NCBI GenBank assembly: GCA_027314825.1 | Contig: DAHVAB010000028.1 | Location: 1-13,707, forward strand | DNA: 13,707 nucleotides | Reading direction: 5' to 3' | From: Solirubrobacterales bacterium | Lineage (GTDB): Bacteria > Actinomycetota > Thermoleophilia > Solirubrobacterales > Solirubrobacteraceae | Part shown: piece by piece, positions 6,551 to 12,834 of the stretch | Position numbering within the stretch: the first letter of the stretch is position 1 | Layout of the letters: the number at the start of each line of letters is the position of its first letter | Notes under the pieces: generated by a model | Told to the model about the DNA's origin: nothing | Seen by the model: the letters and a program-made list of their open reading frames with translations, nothing else | Databases searched by the model: none | Translations under genes and position numbers: made by a program

Positions 6551-8649
6551 TTCGCCGACTTCGAGGCGGCGCTCGGCGGCGCCGGTCGGGCGGCCGTGCC
6601 CGGGGCGCTCGGGCTCGCCGCGCCGTTGCCGTCCGCGTTGGCCGACGTGCCGAGCAGATCGATGATCTCGCTCATGATCTTGGAGATGTCGAAGTCCTTC
6701 GGCGTGTAGACGGCGGCCACCCCCGCCTGCCGCAGCGCGGCCGCGTCCTGCTCGGGGATGATCCCGCCGACGATCACCGGAGCGCTCACGCCGGCCTCGC
6801 GCAGCGCTTCCATCACCGCCGGGATCAGCTCGCGGTGAGATCCGGAGAGGATCGAGAGGCCGATCACGTGGACGCCCTCCTGCAGCGCGGAGGCGGCGAT
6901 CTGCGACGGGGTCAGGCGGATGCCTTCGTAGACCACGTCCATGCCGGCGTCCCGCGCCCGCACCGCGATCTGCTCGGCTCCGTTGGAATGCCCGTCCAAT
7001 CCCGGCTTGCCGACCAGGATCTTCGGCCTGCGCCCGAGCTGCTCGCCGAGCGCCGAGACCCGGTCGCGCAGGGCGGCGAGCCGCTCCGGCTCGGATGCCG
7101 TGCCGGCCGGCGCGCTCGCCTCGCCGACCCCGGTCGGCGCGCGGTAGGAGCCGAAGACCGCTCGCAGCGCGCCGGCCCACTCGCCGGTGGTGGCCCCGGC
7201 CCGCGCCGCCACGATCGAGGCCTCCATCAGGTTGCCGCGCTCGGCGCCATCTTCGGTGGCCACGCGGGAGAGATCGGCCAGGGCGGCGTCGACCGCGGCC
7301 TGATCGCGCTCGGCGCGCCAGCGCCTCACCGCCTCGATCTCCTGTGCTTCCACGGCCGGATCGACAACCAGGATCCCGCCCTCGGCGTCGGCGGTCAGCG
7401 GCGAGGGCTCGCTCTCGGTGAAGCGGTTCTGCCCGACGACCACCTGCTCGCCGGCCTCGATCCGGCGGATCCGCTCCCGGTGGGAGTCGACCAGGGCCGC
7501 CTTCATGTAGGGGACCGCTGCGACCGCGCCACCGTGCTCGGCGACCACGGCCATCTCGGCGCGCGCGCCGGCAAGCAGCTCTGCGACCAGGCCGTCCATC
7601 ACCTTCGAGCCCTCGAAGATGTCCGGGTACTCCAGGATGTCGGTCTCGAAGGCGAGCACCTGCTGGATGCGAAGCGACCATTGCTGATCCCACGGCCGCG
7701 GCAGCCCGAGCGCCTCGTTCCAGGCCGGCAGCTGGATCGCCCGTGCCCGCGCGTTGCGTCCGAGGGTGACGGCGAGCGCCTCCAGCACGATCCGCTGCAC
7801 GTTGTTCTCCGGCTGGGCCTCGGTCAGCCCCAGCGAGTTGACCTGCACGCCGTAGCGGAAACGCAGCTGCCGGGGGTCGCTCACCCCGTAGCGCTCACGC
7901 CCGATCTCCTCCCAGAGGATCGAGGCGGCGCGCAGCTTCGCGTGCTCCTCGACGAAGCGCACTCCCGCGTTCACGAAGAATGAGATCCGCCCGAACACCT
8001 TGCCCATCAGCTCGTCCGCCTGCCCGCCGAGCCGCTCGCGGACCGCGTCCAGGACGGCGATCGCATTGGAGAGCGAGTAGGCGATCTCCTGCACCGGCGT
8101 GGCTCCCGCCTCCTGGAGGTGGTAGGAGCAGATGTTGATCGGGTTCCACTTCGGCACGTTGCCCACCGTGTAGGCGACCATGTCCGCGATCAGGCGCATC
8201 GAGGGCTCCGGCGGGAAGGCGTAGGTGCCGCGGGCGAGGAACTCCTTGATGATGTCGTTCTGGGTGGTGCCGGTGAGCCTCTCCTGCGGGACGCCCTGGC
8301 GTTCGGCGGCGACGATGTAGAGCGCCAGCAGCCAGGCCGCGGTCGCGTTGATCGTCATCGAGGTGTTCATCTCCCCGAGCGGGATGCCCTCCATCAGCGC
8401 CTCCATCTCGCCCACATGGGCGATCGGCACCCCGACCTTGCCGACCTCGCCGCGCGCCAGCTCCTCGTCGGGATCGTGCCCGGTCTGGGTCGGCAGGTCG
8501 AAGGCGATCGAGAGGCCGGTCTGGCCCTTGGCGAGGTTGCGGCGGTAGAGCTCGTTGGAGGCCTTCGCCGTCGAGTGCCCGGCGTAGGTGCGCATCATCC
8601 AGGGCTTCTCGCGCTCGGGCAGGCGCGTGGGGTGGACCGCCTCGCTCAT
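6547..8649 (-). CDS. ecm: Ethylmalonyl-CoA mutase (adenosylcobalamin-dependent)
   Basis: 700 residues. It rearranges (2R)-ethylmalonyl-CoA to methylsuccinyl-CoA by radical chemistry in the cytosol. Seen: RTYAGHST (20-27) with the substrate Tyr22, AFDLPTQTG (49-57), SYHLQEAGA (175-183) with His177, and in the C-terminal B12 domain GLDGHSNGAEQ with the cobalt ligand His554. DLPTQTG, as opposed to DLATHRG of methylmalonyl-CoA mutase, is the feature that marks ethylmalonyl-CoA mutases; ccr nearby supports this. Position 58 is His where I recall Tyr in relatives. A 31-residue Ala/Pro/Ser tail (670-700) follows the last helix and is probably disordered. ATG 8649 is chosen over in-frame ATG 8676 because a TACAAT box (8663 to 8658) lies between them and ends 8 bases before it. 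meaB overlaps the stop. Confidence 0.93.
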   Translation of the reverse strand: MSEAVHPTRLPEREKPWMMRTYAGHSTAKASNELYRRNLAKGQTGLSIAFDLPTQTGHDPDEELARGEVGKVGVPIAHVGEMEALMEGIPLGEMNTSMTINATAAWLLALYIVAAERQGVPQERLTGTTQNDIIKEFLARGTYAFPPEPSMRLIADMVAYTVGNVPKWNPINICSYHLQEAGATPVQEIAYSLSNAIAVLDAVRERLGGQADELMGKVFGRISFFVNAGVRFVEEHAKLRAASILWEEIGRERYGVSDPRQLRFRYGVQVNSLGLTEAQPENNVQRIVLEALAVTLGRNARARAIQLPAWNEALGLPRPWDQQWSLRIQQVLAFETDILEYPDIFEGSKVMDGLVAELLAGARAEMAVVAEHGGAVAAVPYMKAALVDSHRERIRRIEAGEQVVVGQNRFTESEPSPLTADAEGGILVVDPAVEAQEIEAVRRWRAERDQAAVDAALADLSRVATEDGAERGNLMEASIVAARAGATTGEWAGALRAVFGSYRAPTGVGEASAPAGTASEPERLAALRDRVSALGEQLGRRPKILVGKPGLDGHSNGAEQIAVRARDAGMDVVYEGIRLTPSQIAASALQEGVHVIGLSILSGSHRELIPAVMEALREAGVSAPVIVGGIIPEQDAAALRQAGVAAVYTPKDFDISKIMSEIIDLLGTSANADGNGAASPSAPGTAARPAPPSAASKSAK

Positions 8650-8657
8650 CGTTGGCA

Positions 8658-8667
8658 ATTGTAGGCT
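8658..8667. promoter_or_regulatory. Symmetric -10 element, ecm/hydrolase divergent promoter
   Basis: attgtaggct fits ANNNTANNNT. The minus-strand box TACAAT (8663 to 8658) ends 8 bases before the ecm ATG. The plus-strand box TAGGCT (8662-8667) ends 7 bases before an ATG at 8675 that opens a 9-codon frame ahead of the hydrolase. The two boxes share the central TA. Confidence 0.55.
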
Positions 8668-8674
8668 TAGGGGC

Positions 8675-8704
8675 ATGTCTTGCGACGTGCGGCGAGTCCT
8701 CTGA
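8675..8704 (+). other. Nine-codon mini-ORF in frame with the hydrolase gene
   Basis: ATG at 8675, then MSCDVRRVL and TGA at 8702-8704. It sits 7 bases after a TAGGCT box, the spacing seen for leaderless genes here. The hydrolase GTG at 8714 is in the same frame, so the two reading frames are separated only by the TGA. It may be a translated leader, a remnant of a longer hydrolase N-terminus, or chance. Confidence 0.35.
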
Positions 8705-8713
8705 GCGGCGATC

Positions 8714-9580
8714 GTGGCTCCCGCCGGCGATGACACGGGAGGGCCGGCCGCTGCGGCGATCAGGCCGATCGACCTCAACCATCAGGGCCGCGCGCACGTG
8801 ATCGGCGCCTGGCTGGTCGACGATGTGCTGATCGACCCCGGCCCGGAGAGCTGCATGGAGAGCCTCATCGACGGGCTCGGCGAGGTGGCGCCCAAGGCGA
8901 TCCTGCTGACCCACATCCACCTCGACCATGCCGGCGCGACCGGCTCGCTGGCGAGCCGCTTCGAGGATGCCGAGATCTGGGTGCATGAGATCGGCGCCCC
9001 CCATGTGGTCGACCCCTCGCGCCTGCTGCGAAGCGCCGCCAGGCTCTACGGCGAGGATATGGAGCGGCTCTGGGGCGAGGTGCTGCCGGTCCCCGCCGAG
9101 CGGGTGAGAACGCTCGCCGGCGGCGAGCGCATCCACGGATTCCAGGTCGCCTACACCCCCGGCCACGCCTCCCACCATGTCGCCTACCTGCACGATCGGA
9201 CCGGCACCGCCTTCTGCGGCGACGTGGCGGGCGTGAGGATCGGGCGTGACGCGCACGTGGTGGCGCCGACGCCGCCGCCGGACATCGACCTTGCCGCCTG
9301 GCGGGAGTCGATCGCGACGGTGGAGCGGTGGCGCCCCGAGTCGCTCGTCTGCACCCACTACGGCCGCTACGAGGACGTGGAGGACCACCTCGCCGGCCTC
9401 AGGGAGAGCCTGGAGCACATGGCCGAGCTTGCGCGCACGCTCACCGAGCAGGAGTTCGTGCAGGCGCTGCAGCGCGAGATCGCCGAGGGCTCGGGCGCGC
9501 GGACGGCGCAGCTGTATGAGAGCGCGATGCCGGCCTGGCAGTGCTACGCCGGTCTGCGGCGCCATCTTCAGAGCGCATAG
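8714..9580 (+). CDS. Metallo-beta-lactamase-fold hydrolase (glyoxalase II-like)
   Basis: 288 residues. Seen: the zinc-site motif THIHLDHAG (66-74, ligands His67, His69, Asp71, His72), GHASHH (150-155, His151), FCGDVAG (168-174, bridging Asp170) and CTHYG (213-217, His215). All dinuclear zinc ligands are present, so it should be an active hydrolase. The substrate is unknown: glyoxalase II-like thioesterases, lactonases and other esterases share this fold. A thioester substrate would suit the CoA-rich setting, but nothing in the sequence proves it. The C-terminal 70 residues are helical and may form the substrate lid. GTG 8714 is the first usable start after an in-frame TGA; the ribosome site is weak. 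Divergent from ecm, and 56 bases ahead of clpS. Confidence 0.88.
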   Translation: MAPAGDDTGGPAAAAIRPIDLNHQGRAHVIGAWLVDDVLIDPGPESCMESLIDGLGEVAPKAILLTHIHLDHAGATGSLASRFEDAEIWVHEIGAPHVVDPSRLLRSAARLYGEDMERLWGEVLPVPAERVRTLAGGERIHGFQVAYTPGHASHHVAYLHDRTGTAFCGDVAGVRIGRDAHVVAPTPPPDIDLAAWRESIATVERWRPESLVCTHYGRYEDVEDHLAGLRESLEHMAELARTLTEQEFVQALQREIAEGSGARTAQLYESAMPAWQCYAGLRRHLQSA

Positions 9581-9600
9581 CGCAGTGGCCGGATTGCTCC

Positions 9601-9630
9601 TTGCGCACCGGGGGCGCCCGTCCCTATCCT
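9601..9630 (+). promoter_or_regulatory. clpS promoter
   Basis: TTGCGC (9601-9606), an 18-base spacer and TATCCT (9625-9630), ending 6 bases before the clpS ATG. This is the best -35/-10 pair in the window and implies a leaderless mRNA. It lies between the hydrolase stop and clpS. Confidence 0.55.
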
Positions 9631-9636
9631 GAGCCT

Positions 9637-9924
9637 ATGAACGAGACGATTGAGAAGCCGCGCGCCGGGGGCCCCGGCAGCGGCACAGGGGGATCGTGGA
9701 GGGTGATCGTCCGCAACGACGACCACAACACATTCGACCATGTCGCCAGGACGCTCGCGCGCTACATCCCGAAGGTCACGCTGGAGAAGGGCCACGAGAT
9801 CGCAAACGTGATCCACCGCTCCGGCCAGGCGATCGTGTTCACCGGCCAGAAGGAGCCGGCCGAGCTCTACTGGGACCAGCTCAAGAGCGCGGGGCTGACG
9901 ATGGCCCCGCTTGAGCAGGGCTGA
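9637..9924 (+). CDS. clpS: ClpS, ATP-dependent Clp protease adaptor
   Basis: 95 residues, full length. ClpS delivers N-end-rule substrates to the ClpA/ClpC unfoldase. Seen: WRVIVRNDDHNTFDHV (21-36), holding the Asn-Asp-Asp site that grips the substrate's free amino group (Asn27, Asp28, Asp29), and ANVIHRSGQAIV (56-67), with His60 at the position of the recognition histidine. The first 20 residues are Gly/Pro-rich and flexible, as expected for the N-terminal extension that engages the unfoldase. ATG 9637 follows a -10 box by 6 bases and has no ribosome-binding site. No link to the CoA pathway is evident. The ccr-coupled gene ends 55 bases downstream on the opposite strand. Confidence 0.94.
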   Translation: MNETIEKPRAGGPGSGTGGSWRVIVRNDDHNTFDHVARTLARYIPKVTLEKGHEIANVIHRSGQAIVFTGQKEPAELYWDQLKSAGLTMAPLEQG

Positions 9925-9978
9925 CGGAGCGCCGTCACGCCGCGCCTCTCGTCACGCTGCGCCCGCCCTCACGCCGGA

Positions 9979-10380
9979 TCAGACCGCCTGAGCGGCCCGC
10001 CCGCCGGCCGGCGCGTCCTGCGAGCCATCGTCCTGCTCGGAGGAGGCGCTCTGCGCGTCGCGCCGCGCCGCTGCGGCCGCCTCGATGCTCGCGCCCGCGG
10101 TCCGCTGCCAGGCGCCGTAGAGGACCGGCACCTGGTAGGCGCTCGAGTGCAGCGCGCGGAACTCGATCATCTCCGGGCCTTCCCAATAGCGTTCCCAGGC
10201 GAGGTGATCGTCGAAGGTCGTGAACTGCTGGAAGCGGTAGCGATCGTCCGCTGAGCGGTAGACCTCATACGCGCTCGCGCCGTATCGCATCGCCACCGCG
10301 GCGATCTCGTTGAGCGCCGCGCCGAACTCGTCGGCGCGGAAGCTCGTCGCGTACCAGGGAACGACCATGATCTCTGACAT
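9979..10380 (-). CDS. Small dimeric alpha/beta-barrel-like protein coupled to ccr
   Basis: 133 residues. The first ~95 look like a ferredoxin-fold dimeric alpha/beta-barrel domain (NIPSNAP or antibiotic-biosynthesis-monooxygenase type): strand MVVPWYAT (5-12), helix FGAALNEIAAVAMRYGA (19-35), strand YEVYRSADDRYRFQQFTTF (38-56), helix HLAWERYWEGPEMIEFRAL (59-77) and strand VPVLYGAWQRT (84-94). Residues 95-133 are Ala/Ser/Gln/Asp-rich and probably disordered. No catalytic residues are certain. The ATG at 10380 overlaps the ccr TGA (TGATG), so it is made with Ccr in a fixed ratio. That suggests a job tied to Ccr, such as handling an aberrant product, but this is inference; I know of no described Ccr partner of this type. 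Confidence 0.8.
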   Translation of the reverse strand: MSEIMVVPWYATSFRADEFGAALNEIAAVAMRYGASAYEVYRSADDRYRFQQFTTFDDHLAWERYWEGPEMIEFRALHSSAYQVPVLYGAWQRTAGASIEAAAAARRDAQSASSEQDDGSQDAPAGGRAAQAV

Positions 10381-11630
10381 CAGCCACCCACCTCCGCGTG
10401 GATCGCACCTGGGCCATCGGCAGTCCTGCCGAGACCCTCCGACTCTGCACCCACCAGGATCGAGATCTTCCCGAGATGCTTGTTTTCGAGCATCAGCTGG
10501 TGGGCCTGGGCGACCCCGTCGAAGCCCATCGTGCGCCAGATCACCGGCCGGATCTGGCCGCTCTCGATCAGCTCGTTGGCCTTCATGCACTCGTACGCGT
10601 TCGCGAAGTGCGACCCGACGATCTCCTTCTGCTTCATCCACAGGTATCGCACGTCGAAGTCGAGGTGAAACCCGGTGGTGCCGGCGCAGATGACGACCTT
10701 GCCGAACGGCTTGACCGTGTAGACCGAGGTGGGGAAGGTCGCCTGGCCGACATGCTCGAAGACGATGTCGGGCGCGTCGCCGAGGATCTCCTTGACTCGG
10801 TTTGAGAACTCGCGAGAGGTCCGGAACCGGGCCTTCTCCTCCTCCGGGCTCTCGCCGCCCCGGCGCATCATCCCCGCGAACTCGCTGCGGTCGATGAAGT
10901 CCGCGGCGCCGAGGCGCTTGACCAGCTCGCCCTTCTCCGTCGAGGAGACGACGCCCACGCAATGGGCGCCGGTCGCCTTGCAGAGCTGGGTCGCGAACAC
11001 GCCGAGCCCGCCCGCGGCGCCCCAGATAAGGACGCGGTCGCCGGCCTGCAGGCCGCAGCGGGTCAGGAGCATCCGGTAGGCGGTGAAGTAGACCAGGCCG
11101 TAGGAGGCGGCCTCCTCCCAGGTGAGCGCATGGGGCTTGGGCAGCAGCTGCTGGGCCTGGACCTTGGTGAACTGGGCGAAGGAGCCCCAGGTGGTCTCGT
11201 AGCCCCAGATCCGCTGTGAGGGAGCCGCCATCGGATCGAGGCCGTGCACCTCCGGGTCCTCGTAGGAGGCCTGGTTGCAGTGCACGACGACCTCGTCGCC
11301 CGCCTTCCAGCGGGTCACACCGGGACCCACCTTCCAGACGACGCCGGAGGCGTCGGAGCCGCCGATGTGGTGGCCGTACTCGGGATGGTCGCCGTACTTC
11401 ATGACCGAGACCGGCTTGCCGAGCGCGGCCCAGACGTTGTTGTAGTTGACGCCTGCGGCCATGACGCGCACGATCACCTCGAAGGCGCCCGGCTCGGGCA
11501 CCTCCATCTCCTCGATCTGGAATGCGTCCTTGGGCTCGCCGAGGCGCTCCTCGCGGATGACCCAGGCGGCCATCGTCTTGGGCAGCTCGCCCGGCTCGAC
11601 GTCGAGACTTGAGACTTGTTGAAGGTCCAT
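10380..11630 (-). CDS. ccr: Crotonyl-CoA carboxylase/reductase
   Basis: 416 residues, a medium-chain dehydrogenase/reductase. It converts crotonyl-CoA, CO2 and NADPH to (2S)-ethylmalonyl-CoA, the signature step of the ethylmalonyl-CoA pathway. Seen: GVNYNNVWAALG (60-71), HHIGGSDASGVVW (87-99), CNQASYEDPEVHGLDP (118-133), IWGYETTWGSFAQF (141-154), the nucleotide-binding GAAGGLG (204-210) and GSHFANAYE (339-347). Asn64 or Asn65, Tyr144-Glu145 and His341 appear to match the CO2-holding Asn81, Phe170, Glu171 and His365 described for the Kitasatospora enzyme. The alignment is by eye and has a Tyr for Phe. Start: ATG 11630, or GTG 11636 two codons earlier, which is 12 bases after GAGAGG (11654 to 11649). 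A TAGGAT box at 11681-11676 could be the promoter. Followed without a gap by a small barrel protein. Confidence 0.96.
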   Translation of the reverse strand: MDLQQVSSLDVEPGELPKTMAAWVIREERLGEPKDAFQIEEMEVPEPGAFEVIVRVMAAGVNYNNVWAALGKPVSVMKYGDHPEYGHHIGGSDASGVVWKVGPGVTRWKAGDEVVVHCNQASYEDPEVHGLDPMAAPSQRIWGYETTWGSFAQFTKVQAQQLLPKPHALTWEEAASYGLVYFTAYRMLLTRCGLQAGDRVLIWGAAGGLGVFATQLCKATGAHCVGVVSSTEKGELVKRLGAADFIDRSEFAGMMRRGGESPEEEKARFRTSREFSNRVKEILGDAPDIVFEHVGQATFPTSVYTVKPFGKVVICAGTTGFHLDFDVRYLWMKQKEIVGSHFANAYECMKANELIESGQIRPVIWRTMGFDGVAQAHQLMLENKHLGKISILVGAESEGLGRTADGPGAIHAEVGG

Positions 11631-11675
11631 TGCCACGGTGAAGTGAAACCTCTCGGGGTAGGGTGCCGGTCGCCA

Positions 11676-11681
11676 ATCCTA
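11676..11681 (-). promoter_or_regulatory. Possible ccr -10 box
   Basis: TAGGAT on the minus strand would start transcription near 11669 and give a leader of about 35-40 bases containing GAGAGG. No clear -35 box. Its position in the 153-base gap after the YgfZ-like gene suggests ccr is transcribed on its own. Confidence 0.35.
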
Positions 11682-11701
11682 CCCGCGGCGGGCGGGATGG
11701 G

Positions 11702-11717
11702 GCGGCCACGCGGCCGC
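11702..11717. terminator. GC hairpin after the YgfZ-like gene
   Basis: GCGGCC (11702-11707), loop ACGC, GGCCGC (11712-11717), a perfect 6-bp stem about 66 bases after the stop of the gene on the minus strand and upstream of the ccr -10 box. It has no T-run, so termination is uncertain. Confidence 0.25.
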
Positions 11718-11721
11718 GGGT

Positions 11722-11806
11722 GGCTCGGGCGCCGTGCTCGCGAGGATGGGACGGCGGCCCGGCCCGGCCCGGCGAATGCCGGCTCAGGCGCCGTGCCCGG
11801 GAAGAT
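11722..11806. repeat. 26-bp imperfect direct repeat at the 3' end of the YgfZ-like gene
   Basis: 11781-11806 covers the last codons and stop of the gene, and 11722-11747 repeats it with 22 of 26 bases identical, 59 bases apart. The outer copy has lost the stop (a CGA in its place on the minus strand). It looks like a small decayed duplication. Confidence 0.5.
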
Positions 11807-12800
11807 CGAAGGGAAGCTCCACCACCTCCGCGTCGAGCCCGTCCGGCCCGGCGGCCAGCACCGCCCCCGGCTGCGCCTCACGGCGCACGAGCGCAAGGCC
11901 GATCGGGCCGAGCGAGGGGGAGAGGGCGAGGCTGGCGAGCCGGCCGACCACGCGGCCATCGAGCGTGAGCTCGGCGCCGGGCGCCACCGCGTCGCCGGCG
12001 AGGCGCAGCCCGCGCAGATGGCGGTTGGGCCTGCCCTTGTAGTGGAGGCGCGCGACCGTCTCCTGGCCGACGTAGCAGCCCTTCGTGAAGCTGACGGCGC
12101 GCTCGTTGAGGCCGGCCTCCTGCGGGATCACCGTCTCGTCGAGCTCCACGCCGTAGCGGGGCCGGCCCTCCTCGATCCGCACGACCTCCGCCGCGGCTTC
12201 GCCCACCGGCTGCGCGCCGGCCGCGAGCAGGGCGTCGTGCACCGCCTCGCGGTCGTCGGCATCGCAGATGACGTCGATCCCCGCCGGCTGCGCGGTGGTG
12301 ATCAGGCGCACGCCGCGGCCGGCGATCTCCGCGGCACAGTGGGAGTGCTCGACGCCGTGCGGCGTGGTGTCGGCGGCCGCCAGGCATACGGTGCGCGCAT
12401 CCGGGCCGATCAGGCTCAGCAACGCCGCCTCCAAAGTCCGCTTCTGCAACTGCACCTCATAGCCGATCTTGAAGCGGCGGATCGTGTCGAAGAGGGTCTG
12501 CAGGCAGGCGCGCTCAGTGATCAGGAAGAGCTCGCCGGGCGGCTCGCCGATCGCCAGCACTCGCAGGTCGCCGAGCATCTTGCCCTTGTGGGTGAGAAAC
12601 GCGGCGTAGCAGCCCTCGCCGTCGCCGAGCGCCTCGATGTCGTTGGTGAGCTGGCCTGTCAGGAACTCGGCGGCGCCCGCTCCCGTCAGGGCCAGCTTGC
12701 CCATCTGCGAGCGGTCGATGAGGCCGCATCCGGTGCGCAGGATGCGGTGCTCCGCCTCGATCTCGGCGCGGGGCGCCTCTGTCCGGTCGGTTGCGGGCAT
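11784..12800 (-). CDS. ygfZ: YgfZ/GcvT-like folate-binding protein
   Basis: 338 residues. YgfZ-family proteins bind tetrahydrofolate and help assemble or repair iron-sulfur clusters in the bacterial cytosol. Seen: the GcvT-like N-terminus GLIDRSQMGKLALTG (26-40), FLTGQLTND (46-54) and the signature KGCYVGQET (240-248) with Cys242. The short C-terminal barrel follows (about 255-330). The signature distinguishes it from true glycine-cleavage T protein. Start: ATG 12800, 7 bases after a TATGCT box (12813 to 12808). An ATG at 12812 (MLARM) is possible but would lie inside that box. A symmetric element at 12817-12826 offers a second -10 box (TAGCGT). It is on the same strand as ccr but probably not in one operon. 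Divergent from the unknown gene at 12835. Confidence 0.9.
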   Translation of the reverse strand: MPATDRTEAPRAEIEAEHRILRTGCGLIDRSQMGKLALTGAGAAEFLTGQLTNDIEALGDGEGCYAAFLTHKGKMLGDLRVLAIGEPPGELFLITERACLQTLFDTIRRFKIGYEVQLQKRTLEAALLSLIGPDARTVCLAAADTTPHGVEHSHCAAEIAGRGVRLITTAQPAGIDVICDADDREAVHDALLAAGAQPVGEAAAEVVRIEEGRPRYGVELDETVIPQEAGLNERAVSFTKGCYVGQETVARLHYKGRPNRHLRGLRLAGDAVAPGAELTLDGRVVGRLASLALSPSLGPIGLALVRREAQPGAVLAAGPDGLDAEVVELPFDLPGHGA

Positions 12801-12816
12801 CCTTGCGAGCATAGCC

Positions 12817-12826
12817 ACGCTAGGCT
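12817..12826. promoter_or_regulatory. Symmetric -10 element between the YgfZ-like gene and the gene at 12835
   Basis: acgctaggct fits ANNNTANNNT. TAGGCT (12821-12826, plus) ends 8 bases before ATG 12835, the same hexamer and nearly the same spacing as at 8662. TAGCGT (12822 to 12817, minus) would start transcription around 12810, just ahead of ATG 12800. TATGCT (12813 to 12808) is a rival minus-strand box. Confidence 0.5.
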
Positions 12827-12834
12827 TCACGCCC

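Noticed and set aside
6551..7693. N-terminal extension of meaB into ecm, or a MeaB-mutase fusion
   Set aside because: The extension is an out-of-frame reading of the mutase C-terminal domain. MeaB begins normally at GTG 6550 with a GTGA overlap.
6547..8649. Methylmalonyl-CoA mutase rather than ethylmalonyl-CoA mutase
   Set aside because: The substrate-site stretch reads DLPTQTG, not DLATHRG, and ccr is close by.
8702..8704. Selenocysteine or programmed read-through at the in-frame TGA before the hydrolase
   Set aside because: The TGA is far from any catalytic motif, a GTG start follows at once, and there is no evident SECIS-like hairpin. A leader ORF or nonsense change is simpler.
9979..11709. 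Minus-strand frame of 576 codons across ccr and the barrel gene
   Set aside because: Only its last 133 codons (from ATG 10380) are a gene; the rest is a shifted reading of ccr.
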